Assembly (NCBI GenBank): GCA_029856295.1
Contig: JAHQWS010000282.1
Coordinates: forward strand, 1-20,141
Source: Promethearchaeia archaeon
GTDB lineage: Archaea; Asgardarchaeota; Lokiarchaeia; Sigyniarchaeales; SOKP01
DNA: 20,141 nt
Direction of reading: 5' to 3'
The position numbers and the translations under genes are program-made. Under the pieces are notes generated by a model that saw nothing but the letters and a program-made list of their open reading frames with translations, had not been told where the DNA came from and made no database searches. Numbering within the stretch: position 1 is the first letter of the stretch; every line of letters begins with the position of its first letter. This document shows positions 1 through 7,180 of the stretch, piece by piece.

Positions 1-183
1 ATTATAGGCTCTCCCTTCCATAGTAGTTCTGGAAAGGGTTTCTTTGGCTTTTTCAAGATTATATTGTGGGTATAACACCTTCCCGCATGAGCATAATCTT
101 GGCTTATCTAAAGGATTAATCTTTTTACCGCATGATGTACATAATAATTCTTCAAGACACGAATTTTGGCTATGATTCTTCAT
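1..183 (-). CDS. thrC: threonine synthase, N-terminal fragment (runs off left edge)
   Basis: The complement from the ATG at 183 reads 61 codons without a stop to the window edge. The peptide has a zinc-ribbon-like start with CTSC (Cys15, Cys18) and CSC (Cys31, Cys33). It continues with YPQYNLEKAKETLSR and then MEGRAYN. This arrangement, a short Cys4 ribbon followed by the loop that leads into the PLP fold, is typical of archaeal and bacterial threonine synthases, which convert O-phosphohomoserine to threonine in the cytoplasm. The PLP lysine and catalytic core lie outside the window, so the family call rests on this N-terminus alone. Other PLP enzymes with the same ribbon remain possible. Upstream on its strand there is only a weak GAGAGG, about 14 bases from the ATG. 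It is divergent from the gene at 358, with about 174 bp of AT-rich shared promoter region. Confidence 0.68.
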   Translation of the reverse strand, partial: MKNHSQNSCLEELLCTSCGKKINPLDKPRLCSCGKVLYPQYNLEKAKETLSRTTMEGRAYN

Positions 184-357
184 CTTTGACTTAAAACCTC
201 TCTAATTTAAATTGTTATATATTGAAAAAGTAATTAATTAAAAAAACTTTTGACCGATAGAATCATAGAGTGAAGTGAGAAAAAGTCAATAAAAAATTTT
301 TAATTATAATGATAAAAGATAAAATCTGCATTTAATTAGAGAATATAGAATAATAAA

Positions 358-1269
358 ATGAAGCAAATCATTAGTTTTAGTCGTCGAACGGATGGTATTG
401 CTTTTTACATGAACCGTCTTGAAAGAGCTATTGAAAAAGAAGTTATAAATGTTAGGAATCCCATTAATAAGAAAGTCAGTAAAGTCTCCCTTAAACCTCG
501 TGATGTGGCTGGATTTGTATTATGGTCAAAAGATTTTCATAATTTTTTAAAGAAGTGGGATATTTTTTCGAAATATATTCCTTCTACTCTTTCTTCAAAT
601 AAAATGATACCTGTCTATTTTCACTTTACTCGAAATTCTATTGTGAAAGTTCTCGAACCTTTAGCACCTTCTCTTGAAAAGAGTTTTTCCCAACTAGATG
701 AATTAACTAAAATCACTTCTCCAGATCATATAATGTGGCGATTTGATCCGATTGTTTTTTGGAAAGAAGATGGTGTTTTATTTAATAATCTTTCTGATTT
801 TAAAGAAATTGCGTCATATTTTGCCGATGCAGGTGTACGAAGATGTACTATTTCGTTTGTTACTTACTATGCAAAAGTAGAGCGACGAATGAAAAAATAT
901 TCATTTGATTACTATAAACCAACTTTAAAAGAAATAATAAAAACAACAAAAGAACTTATAGAAATAGGTAATCAATATAAGTTTAAAATTTATGCTTGTT
1001 GTAATCCTGAGTTATTAAAGATACCCCAAATATTTCAAGCTCACTGTATTGATGGTAATTATCTTAGTACATTGTGGAAGGTTAAACTTTCTCTAGCTAA
1101 AGATTCAGGACAACGAGAAGCTTGCGGATGTACTAAAAGTCGTGATATTGGGGGATATGATAAAGAGTGGGAATGTTATCACGGATGTCTTTACTGCTAT
1201 GCTAATCCCAGTTATAAAACTTATGAAAAAACAGTTTTAAAAAATTATGCTTCTCCCGCGAAAAAATAA
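358..1269 (+). CDS. DUF1848 family protein with C-terminal CX3CX2C cysteine cluster
   Basis: The protein has 303 aa, no signal peptide and no membrane segment. Recognisable DUF1848 blocks are the N-terminal SFSRRTD (residues 6-12), the RNP segment near residue 34, VLWSKDF, the MWRFDP block, and a C-terminal Cys-rich region. That region has C256-x-C258 and then C273-x3-C277-x2-C280 in the context HGCLYCYAN. Function is not established. The CX3CX2C spacing is that of a radical-SAM [4Fe-4S] site, so an iron-sulfur role is likely, but here the motif is near the C-terminus instead of the first barrel strand. Length is normal for the family. The ATG at 358 has no SD and an AT-rich leader, consistent with leaderless or near-leaderless transcription. 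It stands alone: divergent from the threonine synthase and 95 bp upstream of the redox operon. Confidence 0.85.
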   Translation: MKQIISFSRRTDGIAFYMNRLERAIEKEVINVRNPINKKVSKVSLKPRDVAGFVLWSKDFHNFLKKWDIFSKYIPSTLSSNKMIPVYFHFTRNSIVKVLEPLAPSLEKSFSQLDELTKITSPDHIMWRFDPIVFWKEDGVLFNNLSDFKEIASYFADAGVRRCTISFVTYYAKVERRMKKYSFDYYKPTLKEIIKTTKELIEIGNQYKFKIYACCNPELLKIPQIFQAHCIDGNYLSTLWKVKLSLAKDSGQREACGCTKSRDIGGYDKEWECYHGCLYCYANPSYKTYEKTVLKNYASPAKK

Positions 1270-1303
1270 ATTGTTTTTAACTTTACCAAAAAAATATTAT
1301 TAA

Positions 1304-1315
1304 ATCTTCGAAGAT
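1304..1315. promoter_or_regulatory. 12-bp perfect palindrome, possible operator of redox module copy 1
   Basis: ATCTTCGAAGAT is a perfect palindrome in the 95-bp gap before the first FAD oxidoreductase, about 50 bp upstream of its start. It could bind a dimeric regulator. The copy-2 operon has a different palindrome in the equivalent place, so a shared regulator is not supported. In AT-rich DNA a chance occurrence is quite possible. Confidence 0.22.
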
Positions 1316-1364
1316 AACTATCTATTAATTCAATGATATTAAATTTTATAGGGAGTTTATGAAA

Positions 1365-2942
1365 ATGATTGAACAAATAACTGAACAACAGTTTAGTGAA
1401 TTTTATGATGCTGTGATTATTGGAGCAGGCAATGGGGGGTTGGTCGCTGCAGCAACTTTAGCATTGAAAGGCGCAAAAGTATTACTTTTAGAACGGCATA
1501 ACCTACCTGGGGGATTTGCTTCAAGTTTTGTGAGAGGAAGATTTGAATTTGAAACTTCGCTTCACGAACTTGCTGATTATGGTCCATCAACAAATAAAGG
1601 AGGAATAAGGGCTTTATTTGAGGATAAATTTAATTTGGATAGTGAATTTATTGAGGTTCCAGAAGCATTTAGGCTTATTTTAACTGATCCCAATGAAGGT
1701 ATTGACGTTGTAATGCCGTTTGGGATAGAAGAATTTCTTGAAGCCATAGAAAAAGAAGTTCCAGGAAGTAAAGATTCAGTAAAAAAATTTTTTGATTTAG
1801 GTAGAGATATCACTAATGCAACGGCCTATTTAGGAGCTACGCGTGGAAATCCAGATCAAAGTGTCTTATTAAAAGAACATTCGAATTTCCTTAAAACAAC
1901 GGCTTATACTGTAGATGATGTGCAAAATGCTCTTAATATTCCTGAAAAAGCTAGGAAAATTCTTAATGCCTATTGGGTTTATCTAGGGCTTCCAACAAGT
2001 AGAGTAAATTGTACTATATTTACCGTTATGACTTATGTATATATGTTAAGGAAAGCCTATATTCCTAAAAATCGTTCCCATGATTTTACAACTGCATTAG
2101 ACGCTAAAATTAGAGAATTTGGTGGAAAAATTGAATATAATACAAAAGTTGAGAAAATACTAGTTGAAAATGGTAAAGTTATAGGCGTGGAAACTTCAAA
2201 TGGCGATAAGATCAAAACAAACCATGTAGTATGTAATGCTTCTCCAACACTTACTTATAATAAATTAATTTATCCTAAATCTGAAGTTCCCGAAATAGCG
2301 TATAAGGAAATTAATGCTAGGAGTCATGCAGTTTCTACATTTGTGGTCTATATGGGATTAGATGCTTCTACAGAAGAATTAGGTTTAAAAGATTATAGTT
2401 ATTTTATTTACAAAAACATGGATACAGATGAATTATATGAATCATTAAACGAACTTAAAACCCCAAAAGTACAAGCTACGATTTGTTTAAATAGCGCGAT
2501 TCCAGATTGTTCTCCTCCAGGAACTTGTATCCTTTCGATTACTACTGCATTCCTTCCAGGAGTATGGGATAATGTGAAACCAGAAGATTATTTCAAAATA
2601 AAAAATAAAATCGCTGAAGAGCTCATTGATAATTTTGAAAAAGCTACTGGAACTTCAATAAAAGATCATATAGAAGAGATTGAGATTGCTACACCTCAAA
2701 CTTGTGCAAGGTTTACTGGAACTTATAATGGTATTGTGTATGGATATGAACCAGATCCATGGGATTCTTTTATACCTCGTTTGATGTCGATGAATGATGA
2801 AAAACACATCGAGGGACTTGAATTTTGCGGAGGATTTGGGAAAAGATGTCATGGATACAGCAGTTCTTTAAAAGATGGGGAAACCGCAGCCTTGCTAACT
2901 TTACAGGATTTAATTAAAAAAGGTGAGCTAAAAAATGAGTAA
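1365..2942 (+). CDS. CrtISO/RetSat-like FAD-dependent oxidoreductase, copy 1
   Basis: This is a flavoprotein of the phytoene desaturase / carotenoid isomerase / retinol saturase superfamily (COG1233-like). Seen: the Rossmann dinucleotide motif GAGNGG at residues 20-25, the acidic end of beta-2 (E43) followed by a PGG motif, and a C-terminal flavin-binding segment around residues 483-513 with HGY at 496-498. I start at ATG 1365 (525 aa), not the ATG at 1359. GGGAG at 1351-1355 is 9 bases from 1365 but only 3 from 1359, and residues 1-25 then align without gaps with copy 2. The stop overlaps the downstream reductase start by 8 bp (ATGAGTAA), implying translational coupling. The probable reaction is reduction or isomerisation of a polyene or other unsaturated chain, with electrons from that reductase. 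The substrate is unknown. No membrane segment is evident. Confidence 0.85.
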   Translation: MIEQITEQQFSEFYDAVIIGAGNGGLVAAATLALKGAKVLLLERHNLPGGFASSFVRGRFEFETSLHELADYGPSTNKGGIRALFEDKFNLDSEFIEVPEAFRLILTDPNEGIDVVMPFGIEEFLEAIEKEVPGSKDSVKKFFDLGRDITNATAYLGATRGNPDQSVLLKEHSNFLKTTAYTVDDVQNALNIPEKARKILNAYWVYLGLPTSRVNCTIFTVMTYVYMLRKAYIPKNRSHDFTTALDAKIREFGGKIEYNTKVEKILVENGKVIGVETSNGDKIKTNHVVCNASPTLTYNKLIYPKSEVPEIAYKEINARSHAVSTFVVYMGLDASTEELGLKDYSYFIYKNMDTDELYESLNELKTPKVQATICLNSAIPDCSPPGTCILSITTAFLPGVWDNVKPEDYFKIKNKIAEELIDNFEKATGTSIKDHIEEIEIATPQTCARFTGTYNGIVYGYEPDPWDSFIPRLMSMNDEKHIEGLEFCGGFGKRCHGYSSSLKDGETAALLTLQDLIKKGELKNE

Positions 2943-4158
2943 AAAAGAGGAAGATATTGTCATCAAAAGTCCTACAAGGGATTTATTTGCTTTTTCAAAG
3001 TTAGTGCCTCAGAGAAAAAAAAGAATAGAAAAAGCATCAAGTGAACCAATAACCTCAGACCCGATGAATGAACTTGCTAGCAAACTTCATCCTAGGAATC
3101 AACAACTAGTTATAAAAGAAATTAGAGATGAAACAAAATCTGCTAAAACTTTCAAACTTGTTCCAGATCCTGATTCAAATACTAAAGAGGTAGCTTATTT
3201 TAGAGCAGGACAATATTTAAGTTTAAAGGTACGATTAAATGATGTGGTGATAACTCGACCCTATTCCCTATCCTCCTCTCCTACGGATGCTTTAAATGGA
3301 TTTTATGAGATTACTGTTAGAAAAGACGATGAAGGATTCTTAACACCGTATATTTGGGATAATTGGAAAGTAGGCACTAAAATAGTAAGTTCTGAACCAT
3401 CTGGGCATTTTTATTATGATAATCTCCGGGATCTAAAGAATATTATTGGTATTGGTGGAGGATCTGGAATTACACCATTCCGTTCCATGGCAAAAGAAAT
3501 CGCAGATGGAAAATTAGATATTAACCTTACGATAATTTATGGAAGCAGCGAAGAAGATGACATCATATTCTACGACGAATTAAAGGAACTTGAAAAAGAA
3601 TATCCGGATAAAGTTAAAGTTATAATTGTGTTAAGCTGCGATGAGGTCACTCTAGAAGGATGTGAGCAAGGTTTCATCACTGCCAATATCATTAAAAAAT
3701 ACGTTGATATAAATACGAGTTCATTTTTTATCTGTGGTCCCCAAATAATGTATGATTTTATTGAGAAAGAAATGGATCAATTTAAATTACCTCGAAAACG
3801 AGTCCGTCAAGAAGTGTATGGTGAAGTAAAAGATGTGCTAAATTTACCTAATTTTCCAAAGGAGGTTGCTGAAAAGACTTTTAAAATTAAAGTTCAAATC
3901 GGAAATCAAACAAAAGAAATTCCTGCAATAGCAACTGAAACGGTTCTCGTAGCCTTAGAAAGAGCAAATTTAGCCCCACCTTCAGTATGTCGTTCAGGAG
4001 AATGTGGACTTTGCCGTTCTCTCTTGATAAATGGTGATTTATACGTGAGTCCAATAATTGATGGAAGAAGGGAAGCAGATAAGAAATTTAATTTCTTTCA
4101 TCCTTGCTCATCTTATCCAATTACAAACTTAGAGATTAAAATCCCAAGAAGTATCTAA
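2935..4158 (+). CDS. NAD(P)H-FAD reductase with C-terminal [2Fe-2S] ferredoxin domain, copy 1
   Basis: This 407-aa electron-transfer protein has three recognisable domains. An FNR-type FAD-binding barrel carries RPYS at 108-111. An NAD(P)-binding domain carries GGGSGITPF at 174-182 and CGP at 267-269. A plant-type ferredoxin domain has ligands C352-x4-C357-x2-C360 and C391. The layout is that of PaaE/phenol-hydroxylase-reductase-like proteins. Residues 1 to about 57 form an extra basic N-terminal region conserved in copy 2 and not explained by the FNR fold. The start overlaps the FAD gene's stop by 8 bp, with GGTGA about 8 bases upstream. It probably takes hydride from NAD(P)H and passes single electrons through the 2Fe-2S cluster to the coupled flavoprotein. 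That partnership is inferred from the operon. NADH versus NADPH preference cannot be read from sequence. Confidence 0.9.
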   Translation: MSKKEEDIVIKSPTRDLFAFSKLVPQRKKRIEKASSEPITSDPMNELASKLHPRNQQLVIKEIRDETKSAKTFKLVPDPDSNTKEVAYFRAGQYLSLKVRLNDVVITRPYSLSSSPTDALNGFYEITVRKDDEGFLTPYIWDNWKVGTKIVSSEPSGHFYYDNLRDLKNIIGIGGGSGITPFRSMAKEIADGKLDINLTIIYGSSEEDDIIFYDELKELEKEYPDKVKVIIVLSCDEVTLEGCEQGFITANIIKKYVDINTSSFFICGPQIMYDFIEKEMDQFKLPRKRVRQEVYGEVKDVLNLPNFPKEVAEKTFKIKVQIGNQTKEIPAIATETVLVALERANLAPPSVCRSGECGLCRSLLINGDLYVSPIIDGRREADKKFNFFHPCSSYPITNLEIKIPRSI

Positions 4159-4194
4159 GCAGATAAAACTGGTCAAAAGAGTGTGTAATTTTAC

Positions 4195-4204
4195 TTTTTT
4201 TTTT
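4195..4204 (+). terminator. oligo-T (T10) transcription terminator after module copy 1
   Basis: A run of ten T residues lies 36 bases after the stop of the first reductase, with no hairpin before it. Archaeal RNA polymerase terminates at such T tracts. This suggests copies 1 and 2 are separate transcription units. The assignment rests on the T tract and its position only. Confidence 0.5.
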
Positions 4205-4221
4205 ATTCTACTGAATGATAA

Positions 4222-4235
4222 ATAAAAGCTTTTAT
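4222..4235. promoter_or_regulatory. 14-bp perfect palindrome upstream of module copy 2
   Basis: ATAAAAGCTTTTAT is perfectly palindromic and sits about 55 bp before the second FAD oxidoreductase, at a distance similar to the palindrome before copy 1. It could be an operator or part of a promoter region. The two palindromes are unrelated in sequence, and A/T-only arms arise easily by chance. Confidence 0.2.
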
Positions 4236-4288
4236 AGTAAAAGAGATAATTTGTTATTAAATTCTTATTCAATATGAAGGTTAAATTT

Positions 4289-5860
4289 ATGAGTGAAAAC
4301 AATCTCAGTCAAAGTTTTAGTGAAACCTATGATGTAGTCGTGATAGGTGCGGGAAATGGAGGATTAACAGCAGCTACCCAATTAGCTAAGGAGGGAGTTA
4401 AGGTATTATTACTCGAACAGCATAATTTACCTGGCGGATTTGCAACAAGTTTTGTAAGAGGGCGCTTTGAGTTTGAACCTACTATGCATGTATTGGCTGC
4501 TTATGGCAAACCACCAAATTTAGGGCCAGTAAGGAAAATGTTTGAAGAAGATTTTAAGATTGACGCGGAGTTTTATCCCGTTCCCGAAGCTTTTAGGGCA
4601 ATTTCATTAAATCCAGATGATAATTTCAATGTAGTAATGCCGTTTGGGGTAGAGGAGACAATAAATAAAATAGAAGAAGAGGTTCCCGGTAGTAAAGAAT
4701 CTGTTACAAAATTTATTAGGTTATGTAAAGAAGCTGCTGATGCAATAATGTATATAGCTGATTCAGAAGGAAATCCTGATAAAAAAGTCTTAATGAAAGA
4801 ATATTCAAATTTTTTGAAAACAGCACCTTATAGTGTAGGTAGAGTGATAGACACATTTGACATTCCAGAAAAAGCTAAAAGCATTTTAACTGCTTACTGG
4901 GTTTACCTAGGCCCTCCTGTAAGTAGAACGGGATTTACTATATATTCAACCATGCTTTATTCTCTCTTATCACAAGGTGCGTATATTCCAAAATATCGTT
5001 CACACGGTTATACATCTGCTTTTGATATAAAAATCAGGGAATTAGGGGGAAAAATTGAATATAATACCAAAGCAGAACGAATATTAGTAGAAAATGGAAA
5101 GGTAATTGGTGTTGAGACTTCAAAAGGCGATAAAATTAAGACTAATTTTGTAATCTCTAATGCCTCTCCAACATTGGTATATAATAAATTAATATATCCT
5201 AAAGAGGAAGTACCTGAAATAGCTTATAAGCAAGTCAACGCTAGAACTCATGGAACTAGTGGTTTTGTCGTCTATTTGGGTTTAGATGCCTCTGCAGAAG
5301 AATTAGGATTTAAAGAGTATAGCTATTTTGTATTTGATACGCTGGATTCCGAGGAGGCATACGAATCATTCGGTAAACTTGAAGCTCCAAAAGCGCAAGC
5401 TTCGATGTGCCTAAATCTTACTATTCCCGATTGTTCTCCCCCAGGAACATGTATATTTTCGATTACTACTTTATTTCGCCCTGAAGTATGGGAAGATGTA
5501 AAAGAAGAAGATTATTTCAAATTGAAAACAAAAATAGCTGATCAATTGATTGCTAAATTTGAAAAAGCTACGGGAATATCCGTAAGAGACCATATTGAAG
5601 AAATAGAAATAGCAACCCCTCAGACATGGGCCCGATATACTGGAACTTATAAGGGTATTATCTATGGGTATGAACCTGATCCCTGGGACTCTCTCATACC
5701 AAGAATGATGACAATGGAGGAAGAGTTTTATATAGAAGGACTAAAATTTTGTGGAGGATTTTCCTTTCAAAGCCATGGATATAGCACATCATTGGTATCA
5801 GGTCAGATCGCAGCATTTCTTACTTTATTAGATATGGAAAAAAAAGGTGAGGAAGAATGA
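4289..5860 (+). CDS. CrtISO/RetSat-like FAD-dependent oxidoreductase, copy 2
   Basis: This paralog of the gene at 1365 has 523 aa from ATG 4289. The upstream in-frame ATG at 4274 is unlikely to be the start. GAAGG (4276-4280) lies inside the longer reading and is 8 bases from 4289, and this start puts the GAGNGG motif at residues 20-25 exactly as in copy 1. The flavin-binding C-terminus near residue 483 is conserved, with HGY at 496-498. The four residues just before it differ: SFQS here, GKRC in copy 1. Because this segment lies near the flavin in the superfamily, the copies may have diverged in substrate or tuning. The TGA stop overlaps the next ATG (ATGA), so the reductase is translationally coupled. 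The expected role is FAD-dependent saturation, desaturation or isomerisation of an unsaturated substrate. The true substrate is unknown. Confidence 0.85.
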   Translation: MSENNLSQSFSETYDVVVIGAGNGGLTAATQLAKEGVKVLLLEQHNLPGGFATSFVRGRFEFEPTMHVLAAYGKPPNLGPVRKMFEEDFKIDAEFYPVPEAFRAISLNPDDNFNVVMPFGVEETINKIEEEVPGSKESVTKFIRLCKEAADAIMYIADSEGNPDKKVLMKEYSNFLKTAPYSVGRVIDTFDIPEKAKSILTAYWVYLGPPVSRTGFTIYSTMLYSLLSQGAYIPKYRSHGYTSAFDIKIRELGGKIEYNTKAERILVENGKVIGVETSKGDKIKTNFVISNASPTLVYNKLIYPKEEVPEIAYKQVNARTHGTSGFVVYLGLDASAEELGFKEYSYFVFDTLDSEEAYESFGKLEAPKAQASMCLNLTIPDCSPPGTCIFSITTLFRPEVWEDVKEEDYFKLKTKIADQLIAKFEKATGISVRDHIEEIEIATPQTWARYTGTYKGIIYGYEPDPWDSLIPRMMTMEEEFYIEGLKFCGGFSFQSHGYSTSLVSGQIAAFLTLLDMEKKGEEE

Positions 5861-7089
5861 ATGGTGAAGATAAAAAGGAGTTAAAGGTCAAAATTAAAGG
5901 AGGTATTCGGGATTTAATTGCATTTGCAAAATTGGTTCCAAAAAGGAGGAAAAGGTTTCAAAGGGCCTCAAGTGAGCCAATAACTTCAGATCCAATAAAT
6001 GAGTTTGCTAATAAGCTCCATCCAAAGAAGCAACACTTAATCATTGATGAAATAAGGGATGAGACAAAATCAACAAAAACTATAAAAGCCGTTCCGGATC
6101 TTGATTCGGGAACGAATTCATTAGCATATTTTAGACCAGGACAGTATTTAAGCTTAAAAGTTGAGGTTAACGGCGTTAGAATTACACGACCCTATTCAAT
6201 ATCCTCATCTCCCACTGATGCTTTAAAAGGATTTTATGAAATTACTATAAGAAAAGTCGAAGATGGTTTTTTAACAACAAATATTTGGGATAAGTGGAAA
6301 GTTGGAAAAAAGATCACATGTTCAGATCCAGAGGGTTTCTTTTATTATGAACCATTAAGAGATAAAAATCATATAGTTGCGATAGCCGGAGGTTCTGGGA
6401 TAGCTCCATTTCGATCTATGGCAAAAGAGATTATCGAAACAAATATAGATGTTAAATTGACTCTAATTTATGGAAGTGCCGACGAAGAAGATATAATATT
6501 CTACGAGGAATTTAAAGAACTTGAAAAAACATATCCAAATAAAATTAAAGTAGTAATTGTCTTAAGTTGTGATGAAGTAAACTTAGAAGGATGTGAAACT
6601 GGATTTATAACTGCGAATCTTATTAAGAAGTATATAGATGCGAATGAGTGCTCATTTTTTATATGTGGTCCACAGATTATGTATGATTTTGTGGAAAATC
6701 AGTTAAAAGAATTCAATTTACCACCGAAAAGAATTCGTAGAGAAGCCTATGGTGAAGTAAAAGAAATTATAAACCTCTCTGGTTTTCCAAAAGAAGTGGC
6801 TGACAATGCATTCAAGATTAAAGTTCATATTGGAAGCCTAATTGAAGAAATACCCGCAAAAGCAAGTGAAACTATTCTTGTGGCATTAGAAAAAGCAAAT
6901 CTGAATCCACCTTCATCATGTCGTTCAGGAGAATGTGGTTTTTGCCGTTCGTTGCTAATTTCCGGAAAGATTTATGTAAATCCCATATCAGATTGGAGAA
7001 GAGCTGCAGATAAGAAGTTTAACTTTTTTCATCCATGTTCTTCTTATCCAGTTTCGGATCTTGAGATTAAAATACCAAGAACTAGGTAA
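5857..7089 (+). CDS. NAD(P)H-FAD reductase with C-terminal [2Fe-2S] ferredoxin domain, copy 2
   Basis: This 410-aa paralog of the protein at 2935 has the same architecture. An N-terminal basic region (about residues 1-60) includes RASSEPITSDP. The FAD barrel has RPYS at 111-114, the NAD(P) domain has GGSGIAPF and CGP at 270-272, and the ferredoxin domain has C355, C360, C363 and C394 with copy-1 spacing. All four cluster ligands are intact, so both copies should be redox-active. It begins inside the upstream gene's stop (ATGA), with GGTGAGG four bases before the ATG. The obvious partner is the coupled FAD oxidoreductase. The retention of a dedicated reductase in each copy suggests the pairs are specific and not interchangeable, which is an inference. 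Confidence 0.9.
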   Translation: MNGEDKKELKVKIKGGIRDLIAFAKLVPKRRKRFQRASSEPITSDPINEFANKLHPKKQHLIIDEIRDETKSTKTIKAVPDLDSGTNSLAYFRPGQYLSLKVEVNGVRITRPYSISSSPTDALKGFYEITIRKVEDGFLTTNIWDKWKVGKKITCSDPEGFFYYEPLRDKNHIVAIAGGSGIAPFRSMAKEIIETNIDVKLTLIYGSADEEDIIFYEEFKELEKTYPNKIKVVIVLSCDEVNLEGCETGFITANLIKKYIDANECSFFICGPQIMYDFVENQLKEFNLPPKRIRREAYGEVKEIINLSGFPKEVADNAFKIKVHIGSLIEEIPAKASETILVALEKANLNPPSSCRSGECGFCRSLLISGKIYVNPISDWRRAADKKFNFFHPCSSYPVSDLEIKIPRTR

Positions 7090-7180
7090 AATAGTTAAAA
7101 ATTTCAAAATTTAAATCATAATTTATATTTTCTTTACATAACACTTTTAATGTTAATAAATCTGAAAGTTTGAAAAATTA

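Larger units (their letters stand above)
1365..7089 (+). repeat. tandem duplication of a two-gene redox module
   Basis: Copy A covers 1365-4158 and copy B 4289-7089, in direct orientation. Gene order, coupling and protein register are preserved. Both FAD proteins have their Rossmann motif at residue 20 and their C-terminal HGY at 496. Both reductases keep the same four cysteine ligands with the same spacing. By eye, about four-fifths of residues are identical over a 70-residue stretch of the FAD proteins beginning at KIEYNTK. The nucleotide sequences have drifted at many third positions, so the duplication is not recent. Confidence 0.9.

Noticed and set aside
1577..2852. Two short minus-strand frames within the first FAD oxidoreductase
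   Set aside because: They are antisense shadows of a conserved flavoprotein, with no start signal or motif of their own.
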